A stretch of DNA of 64,000 nt from Candidatus Nitrosocosmicus arcticus (GTDB lineage Archaea; Thermoproteota; Nitrososphaeria; Nitrososphaerales; Nitrososphaeraceae): NCBI RefSeq assembly GCF_007826885.1, contig NZ_ML675586.1, positions 1 to 64,000 on the forward strand. The letters are read 5' to 3'. Each line of letters opens with the position of its first letter. Within the stretch, counting starts at the first letter, position 1. The translations under genes and the position numbers were made by a program. The notes under the pieces were generated by a model. That model worked only from the letters and a program-made list of their open reading frames with translations. It made no database searches and was not told the DNA's origin. Of the stretch, positions 1-8,549 are shown in pieces.

Positions 1-9
1 TGTGTATTC

Positions 10-549
10 CTAATTTGTCTTGATTGATTTCCCATCTACCCATTTTTCATTGCCTTTTGATAGAATTTCTTTTTTCCAAATTGGCACCTCTTGTTTAATT
101 TTTGCTAGAATGTATTTGCAGGCCCTAAATGCATCGTTGCTATGAGGAGTTGAAAGTGCTATTATTACGCTGTTGTTGCCTAAGGCTAATTCACCTATTC
201 TGTGAACTATTCTAATTTTTTTTATTCCATACTTATCCATCGCCATTCTTTCAATATGTTTTATCTTATTTTCGGCCATTTTTGAATAGGATTCATAATA
301 CATTCTTTGTACTTTTCCATTTATTCCAAAGTTTCTTACTGAACCTACAAAAATTAAAGTTGCTCCAGAATGACCTTCATTGTCCGCCATCGAATTTATA
401 ACATCATTTACATCAATTTCTGATTCTGTTATTCTTTGCGATGATGAGGATGACCCAAGTGTGTCGTTATTATTCCTAAAATTAAGAGGCTCATTACTGG
501 AATTAGTTTCCAATTTATCGGTCCCTTCTTGTAAATCTCTACTACTCAA
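10..549 (-). CDS. moaE: MoaE, catalytic subunit of molybdopterin synthase
   Basis: Large subunit of molybdopterin synthase, which transfers sulfur from the MoaD C-terminus to precursor Z during molybdenum/tungsten cofactor synthesis in the cytoplasm. The family core starts near residue 43 (SEIDVNDVI) and shows GATLIFVGSVR, a YYESY strand, RIVHRIGEL, and a late lysine-bearing segment (IWKKEIL). The first ~40 residues are Ser/Asn-rich and lie outside the usual ~150-residue fold. The start is TTG; a GGAGG Shine-Dalgarno sequence lies in the 3' end of moaD, whose stop is 5 bases upstream, so the two are probably co-translated. The reading frame is complete, ending at 10-12. Confidence 0.95.
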   Translation of the reverse strand: MSSRDLQEGTDKLETNSSNEPLNFRNNNDTLGSSSSSQRITESEIDVNDVINSMADNEGHSGATLIFVGSVRNFGINGKVQRMYYESYSKMAENKIKHIERMAMDKYGIKKIRIVHRIGELALGNNSVIIALSTPHSNDAFRACKYILAKIKQEVPIWKKEILSKGNEKWVDGKSIKTN

Positions 550-554
550 TCAGC

Positions 555-827
555 CTACCCTCCAGAAATTGGTGGTAGGAGTGCTACTTCATCATCGTTT
601 TTTAGAATTGGGTTAGAGTTTGAATTGACAATGTGGTAATTGACAGAAATTTTTACGTTTTTTATATTTTTTATATTCGGATACCTGGTTAGTATAATTG
701 ATACAAGATCCTTTATCGAAGTATTTGTAGACAACTCCATTGTTTCCTGTTTTTTTCTAGTTGTTTCGTGTATTTGGGCAAAATAAAGGACCGTGACACG
801 AATCTTCGGCATCAACTGCGATGTCAT
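555..827 (-). CDS. moaD: MoaD, small sulfur-carrier subunit of molybdopterin synthase
   Basis: Ubiquitin-fold sulfur carrier that is adenylated and thiocarboxylated at its C-terminus and then donates sulfur within the MoaD-MoaE complex. The 90-residue protein has the expected beta-grasp pattern (IRVTVLYFAQIHE, a helix around SIKDLVSIIL, then DDEVALLPPISGG) and ends in the diagnostic Gly-Gly. A second Met at residue 6 (MPKIRV) is an alternative start. It is 5 bases upstream of moaE in the same direction. No moaA, moaB or moaC lies in the window. Confidence 0.94.
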   Translation of the reverse strand: MTSQLMPKIRVTVLYFAQIHETTRKKQETMELSTNTSIKDLVSIILTRYPNIKNIKNVKISVNYHIVNSNSNPILKNDDEVALLPPISGG

Positions 828-1140
828 ACATACATCTACTATTTAAAATGATAAGAACTATACGAATTGTCTGTGATCTTGATTTTGTGCATTAGACCCC
901 ACTTCAAATAAGTTATAAACCTCTAAAGCAGTATTTTAGCCAGAAACATTATCTTGATTTTCCAAATATCATTTTGCAGCATGTTTTGAACAGCAAATTG
1001 AAAAACAATATAGATAATCACTCGATAGATTGATAATAATATTCACTGGTTGTTCGAATAATTAAGAGATTTTGTATCGCAAGATGCACTATAAGTAAAA
1101 ATAGAAGACTCAAAGCAAATTAAAAAGGTAGATATAAAAT
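828..1140. other. Intergenic stretch, no gene seen
   Basis: About 310 bases of AT-rich sequence between moaD and a hypothetical gene, both on the minus strand. It should contain the moaD promoter. I see no RNA-like structure or open frame of note. Confidence 0.5.
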
Positions 1141-1554
1141 TCAAATTAAAAGCTTATCAATTTCCTTCTCGATCTCTTTTAAGATAAAATCTAGATCTTT
1201 TTTTAGATTATTTAGTTCTTCTATTGTAAGATTACTTAATTCTACACCTTTATAATAAAATCTCTGGGACCCAATTATAGAATCGGGTAAATCTATTTTG
1301 AAAAAAGGTCTTTCTTTTGTATCATTGGATGGTTTTACTTCTCTTTCATTGTTTATCTTTTTATTATTTTGAGAATCGAGTTTAGATTCAGCACTAGGAT
1401 CACGGGAATGAGAAAATATCTCGATCTCTGAAGAATAAGTAGAAATTTTGTTAAAATCAATATCAAGGGCTTGCTTTATTTCCGTTAGGATTTTTTGTCT
1501 TTGGTTATAGTTCTTGTTAATTTTTTTATTTATTCTATTTCGTAAATCTTTCAA
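1141..1554 (-). CDS. Hypothetical charged protein with C-terminal coiled coil
   Basis: I do not recognise this 137-residue protein. The N-terminal third is basic (KDLRNRINKKINKNYNQRQ), the middle is polar and low-complexity (DSQNNKKINNEREVKPSNDTKER), and a compact part near residues 85-105 contains FFKIDLP and SQRFYYKGVELSNL. The last 30 residues are a clear heptad-like helix (LTIEELNNLKKDLDFILKEI). There is no signal peptide, membrane segment or metal motif. It stands alone between moaD and the ABC transporter, same strand, with about 215 bases on the transporter side. Confidence 0.6.
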   Translation of the reverse strand: MKDLRNRINKKINKNYNQRQKILTEIKQALDIDFNKISTYSSEIEIFSHSRDPSAESKLDSQNNKKINNEREVKPSNDTKERPFFKIDLPDSIIGSQRFYYKGVELSNLTIEELNNLKKDLDFILKEIEKEIDKLLI

Positions 1555-1769
1555 CTACAAGGAAAATGATATTATCATTTTTTTATAAATCTTTAAATGA
1601 GAAGAAAAGGTTCCCTCACGCCTAAACAAGTTCCGTAACCCTCTTTTTTGATTTAGTTAGTAGTATTTGTCCTATTGATACATTTGTTTATTTAATTATC
1701 TTTGAATATTTTTGAAGTAAAAATTGTCTATCGTTAAAAAGTAACTTTAACAACTTCAATTATGATATT

Positions 1770-2867
1770 TTATTTACTTTTTTCTTCACGTACAATATGC
1801 GGAGCAGTAACCTTGAATATGGCGTATACAGATGCCCCATTCACGATCTTCAAATGTTCTTTAGATTCCCGGGTAATCCTGGACATTAAACTGACATTAT
1901 TAATAACTAAATGTATATTCAGTATGCCTGTTTTGATGTTAGCATCATCAATGGCAGCTACTTTTGTTTTAATTATGTTTCTTGCACTGGTGCGGACAAA
2001 ATCTACAGCCAAGATAATATCTTCAGGTTTTATTAGTACCCCTACAGTTGAACTAATTGGATAATCTCCCAGGATTTCAAATTTATGTTCTCCTACTTTG
2101 AAAGTAGTAATCCCATTTGTTGATTCAGTAACACAACCTTCCAGGTAATTATAGTCCTTTTGGAAAAACTCTGATATTGATGAGGTTGAGACGGATTGAT
2201 CATTTGGATAAGTTAGCATCGTTTTTAGGGTATCACTCTTTTTGATAATGCCTTCTTTTAGTACCGACACAGAATCAGCAAGTGCATATACATCATCTTC
2301 AAAATGCGTTACATATATTCCCAATACTCCCTCTTCCTTAAGTATTCGCCTAAGATCCTTTCTCAACTGAACTCGAGTTTTAATATCAAGATGAACAAGT
2401 GGTTCATCCATGAGCATTATTTTTGGTTTTGTTACAAGCATTCGTGCTAAGGATACTTTCTGCATCTCTCCACCGCTTAATCCAAGTATATTTCGGTCTA
2501 AAAGATGAGACAGTCCAAAGGATTCAACAAGTTTTTTAACCTTTAATTTATCATTATCCCTGTCACGTTTTCTAATACCAAATACAATATTCTCATAGAC
2601 ATTCAAATGTGGAAAGAGGCTCGGGTTTTGAAAAGAATATCCAATTCTTCTGGATTCAATAGGGATATTGGTTATATCGACATCATTGATGTAGATAGAC
2701 CCTTTGTCAGGTTTGGTCAATCCCACTATTAGATTCAGAAGAGTGGACTTGCCACTTCCTGTGGGGCCAATTAATACCATAATCGTGTTATCCTGTAATT
2801 TCAGATCAATTGGTCCTAGCGTGAATTTTAAAAATGACTTGATAACATTAATTATTTCTATGGTCAA
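1770..2867 (-). CDS. ABC transporter ATP-binding protein, molybdate/tungstate type
   Basis: ATPase of an import ABC transporter, probably for molybdate or tungstate (ModC/WtpC-like). The open frame reaches back to 2930, but I prefer the TTG at 2867: it removes a 50-base overlap with the permease, has GAGGGAG upstream, and places the family-like start (LTIEIINVIKSFLKFTLGPI) at the N-terminus. Walker A is GPTGSGKST, the Q-loop is YSFQNPSLFPHL, the signature is LSGGEMQKVSLAR, and Walker B is KIMLMDEP followed by an H-loop VTHFEDD. The last ~110 residues form a TOBE-like domain, typical of oxyanion importers. Substrate is inferred from that domain and the nearby moaDE; sulfate is the alternative. 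Confidence 0.88.
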   Translation of the reverse strand: MTIEIINVIKSFLKFTLGPIDLKLQDNTIMVLIGPTGSGKSTLLNLIVGLTKPDKGSIYINDVDITNIPIESRRIGYSFQNPSLFPHLNVYENIVFGIRKRDRDNDKLKVKKLVESFGLSHLLDRNILGLSGGEMQKVSLARMLVTKPKIMLMDEPLVHLDIKTRVQLRKDLRRILKEEGVLGIYVTHFEDDVYALADSVSVLKEGIIKKSDTLKTMLTYPNDQSVSTSSISEFFQKDYNYLEGCVTESTNGITTFKVGEHKFEILGDYPISSTVGVLIKPEDIILAVDFVRTSARNIIKTKVAAIDDANIKTGILNIHLVINNVSLMSRITRESKEHLKIVNGASVYAIFKVTAPHIVREEKSK

Positions 2868-2880
2868 CTGGATCGCTCCC

Positions 2881-3702
2881 TCATGATTCTCCAAAACTAA
2901 AGATTCTATTATTTTTTCTGGTATCACCACTTGATTTTTTCACAATTAAAGAATATACAATTATTAGAACTACTGATAGCAAAATAGACAAAATTATGCC
3001 CGGAATAGCTTGTGACAAACCTCCTATGGCATTATCTTCATATATCTGGATAGAAATGGTATGAGGATTATATGCTAACATCAGTGTCGCTCCTAATTCT
3101 CCAATTGCCCTTATCCACGTCATCATAATTCCCACCAAAATTCCTTTTTTTGCAAGTGGAATAGAAATTTTTATGAAAACTTCCCAATGCCTCTTTCCAA
3201 GAACTCGCGCAACATTTTCTAATGATTTATCTACCGAATCAAACGCAGCCATACTTGCAAGGATCATAAATGGAGAGGCAACATATGTTTGCGCTATGAT
3301 GATTCCTATTATTGATTGAGTAAACTCGATATTAGGAAACAGTCTGTCCAAAAATGATTGAGGATTAAACACTCCCAAAAGCAGAGCACCACTTGCTAGT
3401 GGTGGCAATACTAAAGGAATAACAATAATAACTTGTGCAACAGATCTGCCTGGGAATTTATATCTTGATAAGCAATATGCCAGTGGTATGCCAAATATTG
3501 CTATTAACCCCGTGGATATTGACGCAGTGCCTATGCTTAAAACAAATGCGTCAATGACATCAGGCCTTATCAGAGATTCTAGTAAGTTGCTAGGTTCAAC
3601 AAAAATAAAGATACCAGAGAGTGGATAAATAATATATGCTAAGGCAATTCCGGATAAAATACATATTACAAGTTTGAAGTTGATCAATCTAGTATTACTC
3701 AT
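2881..3702 (-). CDS. ABC transporter permease, molybdate/tungstate type
   Basis: Membrane subunit of the same importer (ModB/WtpB/CysT-like), 273 residues with about six hydrophobic segments. The EAA loop that docks on the ATPase is readable as VARVLGKRHWEVFIKISIPL, followed by the usual WIRAIGELGATLML segment. It is directly upstream of the ATPase gene, 13 bases apart if the ATPase starts at 2867. No periplasmic binding protein is encoded next to it; upstream of this gene lies about 450 bases without a gene. The binding protein must be elsewhere in the genome or the operon has lost it. Confidence 0.9.
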   Translation of the reverse strand: MSNTRLINFKLVICILSGIALAYIIYPLSGIFIFVEPSNLLESLIRPDVIDAFVLSIGTASISTGLIAIFGIPLAYCLSRYKFPGRSVAQVIIVIPLVLPPLASGALLLGVFNPQSFLDRLFPNIEFTQSIIGIIIAQTYVASPFMILASMAAFDSVDKSLENVARVLGKRHWEVFIKISIPLAKKGILVGIMMTWIRAIGELGATLMLAYNPHTISIQIYEDNAIGGLSQAIPGIILSILLSVVLIIVYSLIVKKSSGDTRKNNRIFSFGES

Positions 3703-4153
3703 AGATTTCTTCTTTGAAAAAACTAGTTACCCTGATTGCATATATTATTATCGTATCTCACAACCCTCTCAAAACTTACGATAAAACATCATCGAGTCAA
3801 CTTTCATTGAATTAATTCTGTATCCTCTTATAGTGCGTTTGAAGCTTTTACGGATTGATTGATCTTGCATAAATTGTCATCATATTTTAATCAAGATTTA
3901 AAATATCAGATCCTCTAAATGCCTACAGTTTAGGAATATGACAATAGTCAGTTATTACGGTTCTTTGTTAGAGCATTCATCATTTTTATCTTTCTTTTTT
4001 TTAATCAGGTCCACAAAAATAGGATAAAAATGGAAAAAGAGAGTAACTTTGTTGTTCAATTTTTATTTGTCTGTGTGGTGGATACTAATGCATTTACCCA
4101 TTGTAGACAGGTAATTTAGAAAAGATATCGATTCTAAATAACGTTAATCAATT
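3703..4153. other. Intergenic stretch, no gene seen
   Basis: About 450 AT-rich bases between the permease and the large HTH gene. It must hold the transporter promoter; I see no remnant of a substrate-binding protein or a structured RNA in it. Confidence 0.5.
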
Positions 4154-5944
4154 TCATCCTTTTAGGGCATTTAGAAGACTGATTTCCAATTCTAATTCAT
4201 CACAATGAATAGTTAGTTTTTCAATTTTTGAATAGAGGTTGCGTATGCTTTGTAATTCATTAATCATTAATTTCCAAGTTTTGTTTTTGATATTTTTGTT
4301 AGTGTTATTATTCATTCCAATGTTATTAGGTATATTTCCACTTTGAGACGAGGCATCATCTAGAAAGGTGCTATTTTGAAATGAAACTACTAGCTGACTC
4401 ATGTTTATGATATCTTCATTTGTTACGCCATTATTGGAAAGATACAGTAGTGAAGGAGCCACTAGGCTTTGGATTTGTAAATTTGATTTGTATTCTAGAA
4501 TTTCATCCTTCAATTCATCCATTGTTGATCTCAATTCTTTTATTTTGATTTCAAATCCTAGTTTACTGTCATACTGATCCTCAATATCGTTGAGAAATTT
4601 TGCGACGGCATTTTGGACCGGCACATGATTGGCTAATGAGATTTCAAAAATTGTATAATAGAGTTGTTTAAGCTTCTTGAGGCCAAAACCCATTGCGATA
4701 AGTTCCGAGTATATTTTCATAGTTTGCCTAGAGACATCAAGTTGACAATTAAAAGAGTCGATCTGTTTGAACAAGTTCTGGTGCACAGGAATATTCACAT
4801 CTATGTCATTTTGAATATGATCTCTTTCATGGCTCAACGATCGGATTTGTTTGTATTCGTTTATAATGTCAAGGAAATTATAATTGTATTTTTTAAAGTC
4901 TCTGATAATTGATGAAAAAACTATAATTTCATCATCTAAATTCATATTATGATTATCAGCCAAATTTTGTTTTAAGAAATTATACCACTCCAAATGAGTT
5001 AGAATGTTATTGTTTTTGTCAATTGTTTCTTTAAGATTGTTTTCTAGATTTATTTTTTTATTCTCTGCAAAAGATATTTCATCGTAGAGTGATTTCCGGT
5101 ATTGTTCCCGTTCTTTATGCTCTAGTTTGATTTGTTTGATATAATAAGAAACTTGCGAAATAAATGGGATTTCAATTGATACATTTTTTTCATTGGTTTG
5201 TTTCCTAGACGTATCACCTTTTACCTCATAGTTCTTTAGAATTACATCATTATTTTCCCGATTTTGAGCCCTTCTCAGATAAATTCTGTTAGCAAATTCA
5301 TCTTCTTTATCGGTGGATAAAGAAAGATCAGGTTCTTTCTTAATAATGGACAGGAATTCACATTCAAGAGAAGGATAAAAATCAGACAAATCTTTGATCC
5401 ATCTTATAAAATCGGAGGGTTTAATATTATATTTTTTACAGTTGTTGTATATGTCTTCTATAAAAAAGTGAAGTTCATTTTTTGTAGTTGTATCTTGATT
5501 TCTTCTTTTTGTTAATCCGGTGTCTTGAGATTTTAAGACCTCATAACCTTTTTTTCCTCCATCCCAGCCAATTGTTTCGTTTTTGATCTCTTCCAAAAGA
5601 TCTTGTCTAGGCGCAGAATCATTCCCATCCTCAAATTCATCATTGATACCGAATTCCTTTAAAATTTGAGCGAATCTAAATCCCTGAGCACATTCTTGAA
5701 TTGTCATGCCTGATTTGCGGACAATTATCGCAAATTCCCTTATTTCTTCAATTCCAGCACTCCCAAGGTTATCCTTCCACCGCTTGACCAAGTTGTATAC
5801 CGTGCCTTTGGATAGAGTAGTTTCTACGGCTATTTGATCAAGACTTTTACCGTCGCAATATTTTTGGAAAACTTTGGAATTGTTAAAAGATGCTACTTTT
5901 GTTGTCACATTAATTATGAAATTCTGGCCTAATAAAGTAGTCAT
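4154..5944 (-). CDS. Large protein with N-terminal HTH and long coiled coils
   Basis: A 596-residue protein of unknown function of a type common in soil Nitrososphaeria. Residues ~25-60 look like a helix-turn-helix (FQKYCDGKSLDQIAVETTLS then KGTVYNLVKRW). Residues ~60-100 form a second small helical unit (EEIREFAIIVRKSGMTIQEC). A polar linker follows, then a helical domain (~155-205, KYNIKPSDFIRWIKDL) and coiled-coil stretches from ~270 to the end, ending in a leucine-rich helix (LYSKIEKLTIHCDELELEIS). There is no signal peptide. The likely role is a DNA-binding scaffold or regulator. Its start codon overlaps the stop of a 28-codon leader frame and lies in a phased GTCA array (separate entries). 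Adding one A at the A6 run before the ATG would extend the protein upstream. Confidence 0.75.
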   Translation of the reverse strand: MTTLLGQNFIINVTTKVASFNNSKVFQKYCDGKSLDQIAVETTLSKGTVYNLVKRWKDNLGSAGIEEIREFAIIVRKSGMTIQECAQGFRFAQILKEFGINDEFEDGNDSAPRQDLLEEIKNETIGWDGGKKGYEVLKSQDTGLTKRRNQDTTTKNELHFFIEDIYNNCKKYNIKPSDFIRWIKDLSDFYPSLECEFLSIIKKEPDLSLSTDKEDEFANRIYLRRAQNRENNDVILKNYEVKGDTSRKQTNEKNVSIEIPFISQVSYYIKQIKLEHKEREQYRKSLYDEISFAENKKINLENNLKETIDKNNNILTHLEWYNFLKQNLADNHNMNLDDEIIVFSSIIRDFKKYNYNFLDIINEYKQIRSLSHERDHIQNDIDVNIPVHQNLFKQIDSFNCQLDVSRQTMKIYSELIAMGFGLKKLKQLYYTIFEISLANHVPVQNAVAKFLNDIEDQYDSKLGFEIKIKELRSTMDELKDEILEYKSNLQIQSLVAPSLLYLSNNGVTNEDIINMSQLVVSFQNSTFLDDASSQSGNIPNNIGMNNNTNKNIKNKTWKLMINELQSIRNLYSKIEKLTIHCDELELEISLLNALKG

Positions 5945-5996
5945 TTTTTAGTCATTTTGGTCATTATTCTGGTCAATAGGGTCATAAAAATAGTCA
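5914..5996. promoter_or_regulatory. Helically phased GTCA/TGAC array at a start codon
   Basis: Plus-strand GTCA occurs at 5914, 5940, 5951, 5960, 5972, 5981 and 5993. The last six steps are 11, 9, 12, 9 and 12 bases, so all six sit close to one face of the helix (mean 10.6 bases). The array covers the start region of the HTH gene, so self-regulation by cooperative binding is one reading; the coding explanation is given in the leader-ORF entry. Confidence 0.4.
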
Positions 5997-6027
5997 ATCT
6001 AGCAGTGATAAAAACAGGCCCCCCCAT
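5941..6027 (-). CDS. Possible 28-codon leader ORF overlapping the HTH gene start
   Basis: Reading the minus strand, an ATG at 6027 opens a 28-codon frame whose TGA overlaps the ATG of the large HTH gene (ATGA overlap). The peptide carries Leu-Thr or Met-Thr pairs spaced 4-3-4-3 residues apart (LTIFMTLLTRIMTKMTKK), which would form an amphipathic helix. If one A were missing from the A6 run at the junction, this would simply be the N-terminus of the downstream protein, and the 4-3-4 spacing would continue into MTT. It could be a leader peptide, a misassembled N-terminus, or chance reading through DNA-level repeats. Confidence 0.35.
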   Translation of the reverse strand: MGGPVFITARLTIFMTLLTRIMTKMTKK

Positions 6028-6164
6028 AGTATCAACGATCAAAAGCATTAGTCAAGATCTTTCAAACATCTATTTTAATCACAAAATTGGAGTCTGCATG
6101 GCCTCATCTAAGTATTTTAGTCTAAAAAGACTCTGGAAATGAGACAGTAAAGCGAATTTACAAT

Positions 6165-7835
6165 TTATTGTAAGTAGGGTTTAGCATGTATTTTTTTGCT
6201 CAATACGATAGACATGCCTATGGCAGCTATTGAAAACACCAGGGCGCTAAGAAATATTAGGTCGAAAGAGAAGGAGGAAGGTAATGATTCAGTATTTCCT
6301 TTTATGTTAATTAGCGACTGATTTGTTTGCATATACATTGCAGCCAAAGTCGGCCCAATTGATGACCCCACAATTCTCAGCATTGTACTAATCCCCATGG
6401 TTACACCCGTCAATTCTATAGGTGTAGCTAGTAGGGTGACGTTTACTGCCCCTACGGAAGCAAGGGAGAGGCCAGTGGATAATACTGCCAAGCCTATGGA
6501 GATTGAGAGCTCTGTTGAATGAAAGAATAACAACATGGAAAATCCGGTCGCTGTAAGAACAGTACCTAAAATTATTGGTTTTATCGATCCCAGTTTCGAA
6601 ATGATAAATCCAGAAGTTGGTCCAAATATTAAAAGGACTAGCGCGAAAGGCAATTGGATTTTACCGGTATTGACGGCGTTTTCCCCAAACCCAATAGGTT
6701 CTGGACTTTGTACTAGTATCGGAATAGTCTGAAAAACCATAAACATCGATAATCCTACTATCATAATGATCATATTTGAAAGCAAGATTGGTGGTCTCAA
6801 GAAAATTTTAAAATCAATTAATGGATATTTGATTCGCCTCTCCAAATAAACAAAAAAGAAGAGAGATGTTGCTCCAATTGCTAAAAATGGGGCAATTTGT
6901 TCCAAGGAAGAGTATGTACTAGTAGTAACATCACCAGAAAAATTGGATGCAGTTTCATCTGGAGATGTTTGCAAGTACGTCAAAGAGAGCAGGAAAGTAA
7001 CAATAGTAATTGCTAGTAGAATCGATCCGCTAATGTCTATTTGGGAATAAATCATTTGTTTCTTATTTGGAATTTTGTTTGTAGAATTATTCTGTAACTT
7101 TGTTCGTTGATTTTGTTTTTCAGTCTTCTCCTCAAGATTGTTATCATCTGAAACATGAATATATTTTCGGATCATTAGTAGCAACATTATAGAAATAGGA
7201 ATTATTGTAAAAAATGTCATCTTCCATCCAAATTCATGAATAATCAAAGCTCCGACTGATAATCCAATGACCGAACCTGCAGCAAACATCGAAGTAATGA
7301 TTCCGGTCGTGATGGAAATTCGTTCCCTTGGAAATTGATCTCGAATAATGCTAAATGCTATAGGGAACATCCCTAAGCCAATGCCCTGAATTGTTCTTGC
7401 TATTATCATGGTAAGAAAATCGCCCGCAAATCCTCCTAAAGAAACCCCGACAGTGTATATAGCCATGATAATTATCAAAATTTTCTTTCTTCCATAGATG
7501 TCAGACAGTTTACCTGCTATAGGGGTCATAACAGCTCCTGCTATCAAATAGGATGTCAAAATCCATGATGATAATCCATAAGAGACATCAAAATCATTGA
7601 TTAGAGTAGGAATTGCAGGTATCAACATTGTTTCTGCATACATCGCCATTGTGGCAAGACAACTAAGAATGATTAGTACTTTCCATGGTTGTGATACTTT
7701 GAGCAGACCTTTGAAATTAAAAGAGGATCCCTTTATTCTTTTAGATGTCAGTTTCTTTAACCCCCCCAATTTGTATTTTTTAATCCTTTTATCAATCTTA
7801 TAGATTAGTTTTTGCGGATGTATGTCGTTTCTCAA
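6165..7835 (-). CDS. MFS drug/proton antiporter, DHA2-like (14 TM)
   Basis: Major facilitator superfamily exporter of 556 residues in the cytoplasmic membrane. About 45 basic residues precede the first membrane segment (WKVLIILSCLATMAMYAETM). Motif A of the DHA family is present at residues 108-118 (GKLSDIYGRKK), and motif C-like glycine patterns follow (GVSLGGFAGD, GIGLGMFPIAF). A polar loop (~230-265) splits the halves, and 14 hydrophobic segments can be counted. Its start lies 38 bases inside the end of the upstream MarR gene, so the two are translationally coupled. Substrate is unknown; MarR partners usually control efflux of toxic aromatic or lipophilic compounds. Confidence 0.88.
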   Translation of the reverse strand: MRNDIHPQKLIYKIDKRIKKYKLGGLKKLTSKRIKGSSFNFKGLLKVSQPWKVLIILSCLATMAMYAETMLIPAIPTLINDFDVSYGLSSWILTSYLIAGAVMTPIAGKLSDIYGRKKILIIIMAIYTVGVSLGGFAGDFLTMIIARTIQGIGLGMFPIAFSIIRDQFPRERISITTGIITSMFAAGSVIGLSVGALIIHEFGWKMTFFTIIPISIMLLLMIRKYIHVSDDNNLEEKTEKQNQRTKLQNNSTNKIPNKKQMIYSQIDISGSILLAITIVTFLLSLTYLQTSPDETASNFSGDVTTSTYSSLEQIAPFLAIGATSLFFFVYLERRIKYPLIDFKIFLRPPILLSNMIIMIVGLSMFMVFQTIPILVQSPEPIGFGENAVNTGKIQLPFALVLLIFGPTSGFIISKLGSIKPIILGTVLTATGFSMLLFFHSTELSISIGLAVLSTGLSLASVGAVNVTLLATPIELTGVTMGISTMLRIVGSSIGPTLAAMYMQTNQSLINIKGNTESLPSSFSFDLIFLSALVFSIAAIGMSIVLSKKIHAKPYLQ

Positions 7836-8346
7836 TAATAATGTTCGATGTAGGTTGATTCATTAATTCTCGTTTTTGCTTGATTTCCTCTGAGCAATTT
7901 AAATTGAATTTATCCTGCAAATTAAGCCACATCTGGTCCAAAGTTTTTTTTGTTGTGGAAATATCCTCTTCAGAAATTTGACCGAGACATATTTTTTTTA
8001 TTTGAGATACACGATCTATTGTATCATCAAGTGAGCCGTGTGCCTTTTCGGTCAAGAAAATGCGATTTATTCTTCGATCCCTTGGATCGATTTTTCTATT
8101 TACAAATGCATCCTTTTCTAATTTATCGATTATTGGAATGAGGGTTGGCCCTTCTAAAGCTAATTTATCAGCTATTTCCTTCTGAGTTAAACCGGTAGCA
8201 TTATTTGCAAGTATTATTAGTACTTTCCACTGTCCAAAGGTAATACCAAAATTCTTACGCAATTCTTGGTCTATTACATAAATTAACGATTTGCCAATCC
8301 TGTTAATAATAAAACCAATGCTATTCTGGAAATCATACTTAATCAT
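7798..8346 (-). CDS. MarR-family transcriptional regulator
   Basis: Dimeric winged-helix regulator of 182 residues. The recognition part reads LTQKEIADKLALEGPTLIPI with the wing KDAFVNRKIDPRDRRINRIF, the MarR signature DxRDRR. N- and C-terminal helices (FIINRIGKSLIYVIDQELRK; EDISTTKKTLDQMW) would form the dimer interface. The last ~30 residues are polar and dispensable-looking. It overlaps and precedes the MFS exporter, a standard MarR-efflux arrangement, and probably represses both genes. A candidate operator lies 20-35 bases upstream of its start. Confidence 0.9.
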   Translation of the reverse strand: MIKYDFQNSIGFIINRIGKSLIYVIDQELRKNFGITFGQWKVLIILANNATGLTQKEIADKLALEGPTLIPIIDKLEKDAFVNRKIDPRDRRINRIFLTEKAHGSLDDTIDRVSQIKKICLGQISEEDISTTKKTLDQMWLNLQDKFNLNCSEEIKQKRELMNQPTSNIIIEKRHTSAKTNL

Positions 8347-8367
8347 ATTATACCCTAATAAGTAGTA

Positions 8368-8389
8368 TACTAATTAATAGTATTTAAAT
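8368..8389 (-). promoter_or_regulatory. marR-mfs promoter with inverted-repeat operator
   Basis: The inverted repeat TACTA-N5-TAGTA at 8368-8382 lies directly downstream of a TATA-like element (TTTAAATA on the minus strand, 8382-8389). A regulator bound there would block TBP/TFB or RNA polymerase at the marR gene. This is a typical place for MarR self-repression in archaea; binding is inferred. Confidence 0.45.
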
Positions 8390-8549
8390 GATTAAGTTAT
8401 AGAGATACATAGGTCAGTAATTGAATACATCCGGCCATTTCATCCAAAAATTAACACAAAAAAAGTATTAATGATACATACCATATGGCGATGGTCATCA
8501 TAGTAGTAGCAAATAATTCGAAATATTGCTTAGCTAAACATATGATCAA

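Noticed and set aside
5957-6142. Plus-strand 61-codon frame upstream of the HTH gene
   Set aside because: It is the reverse reading of the GTCA/TGAC array and shows no protein-like pattern.
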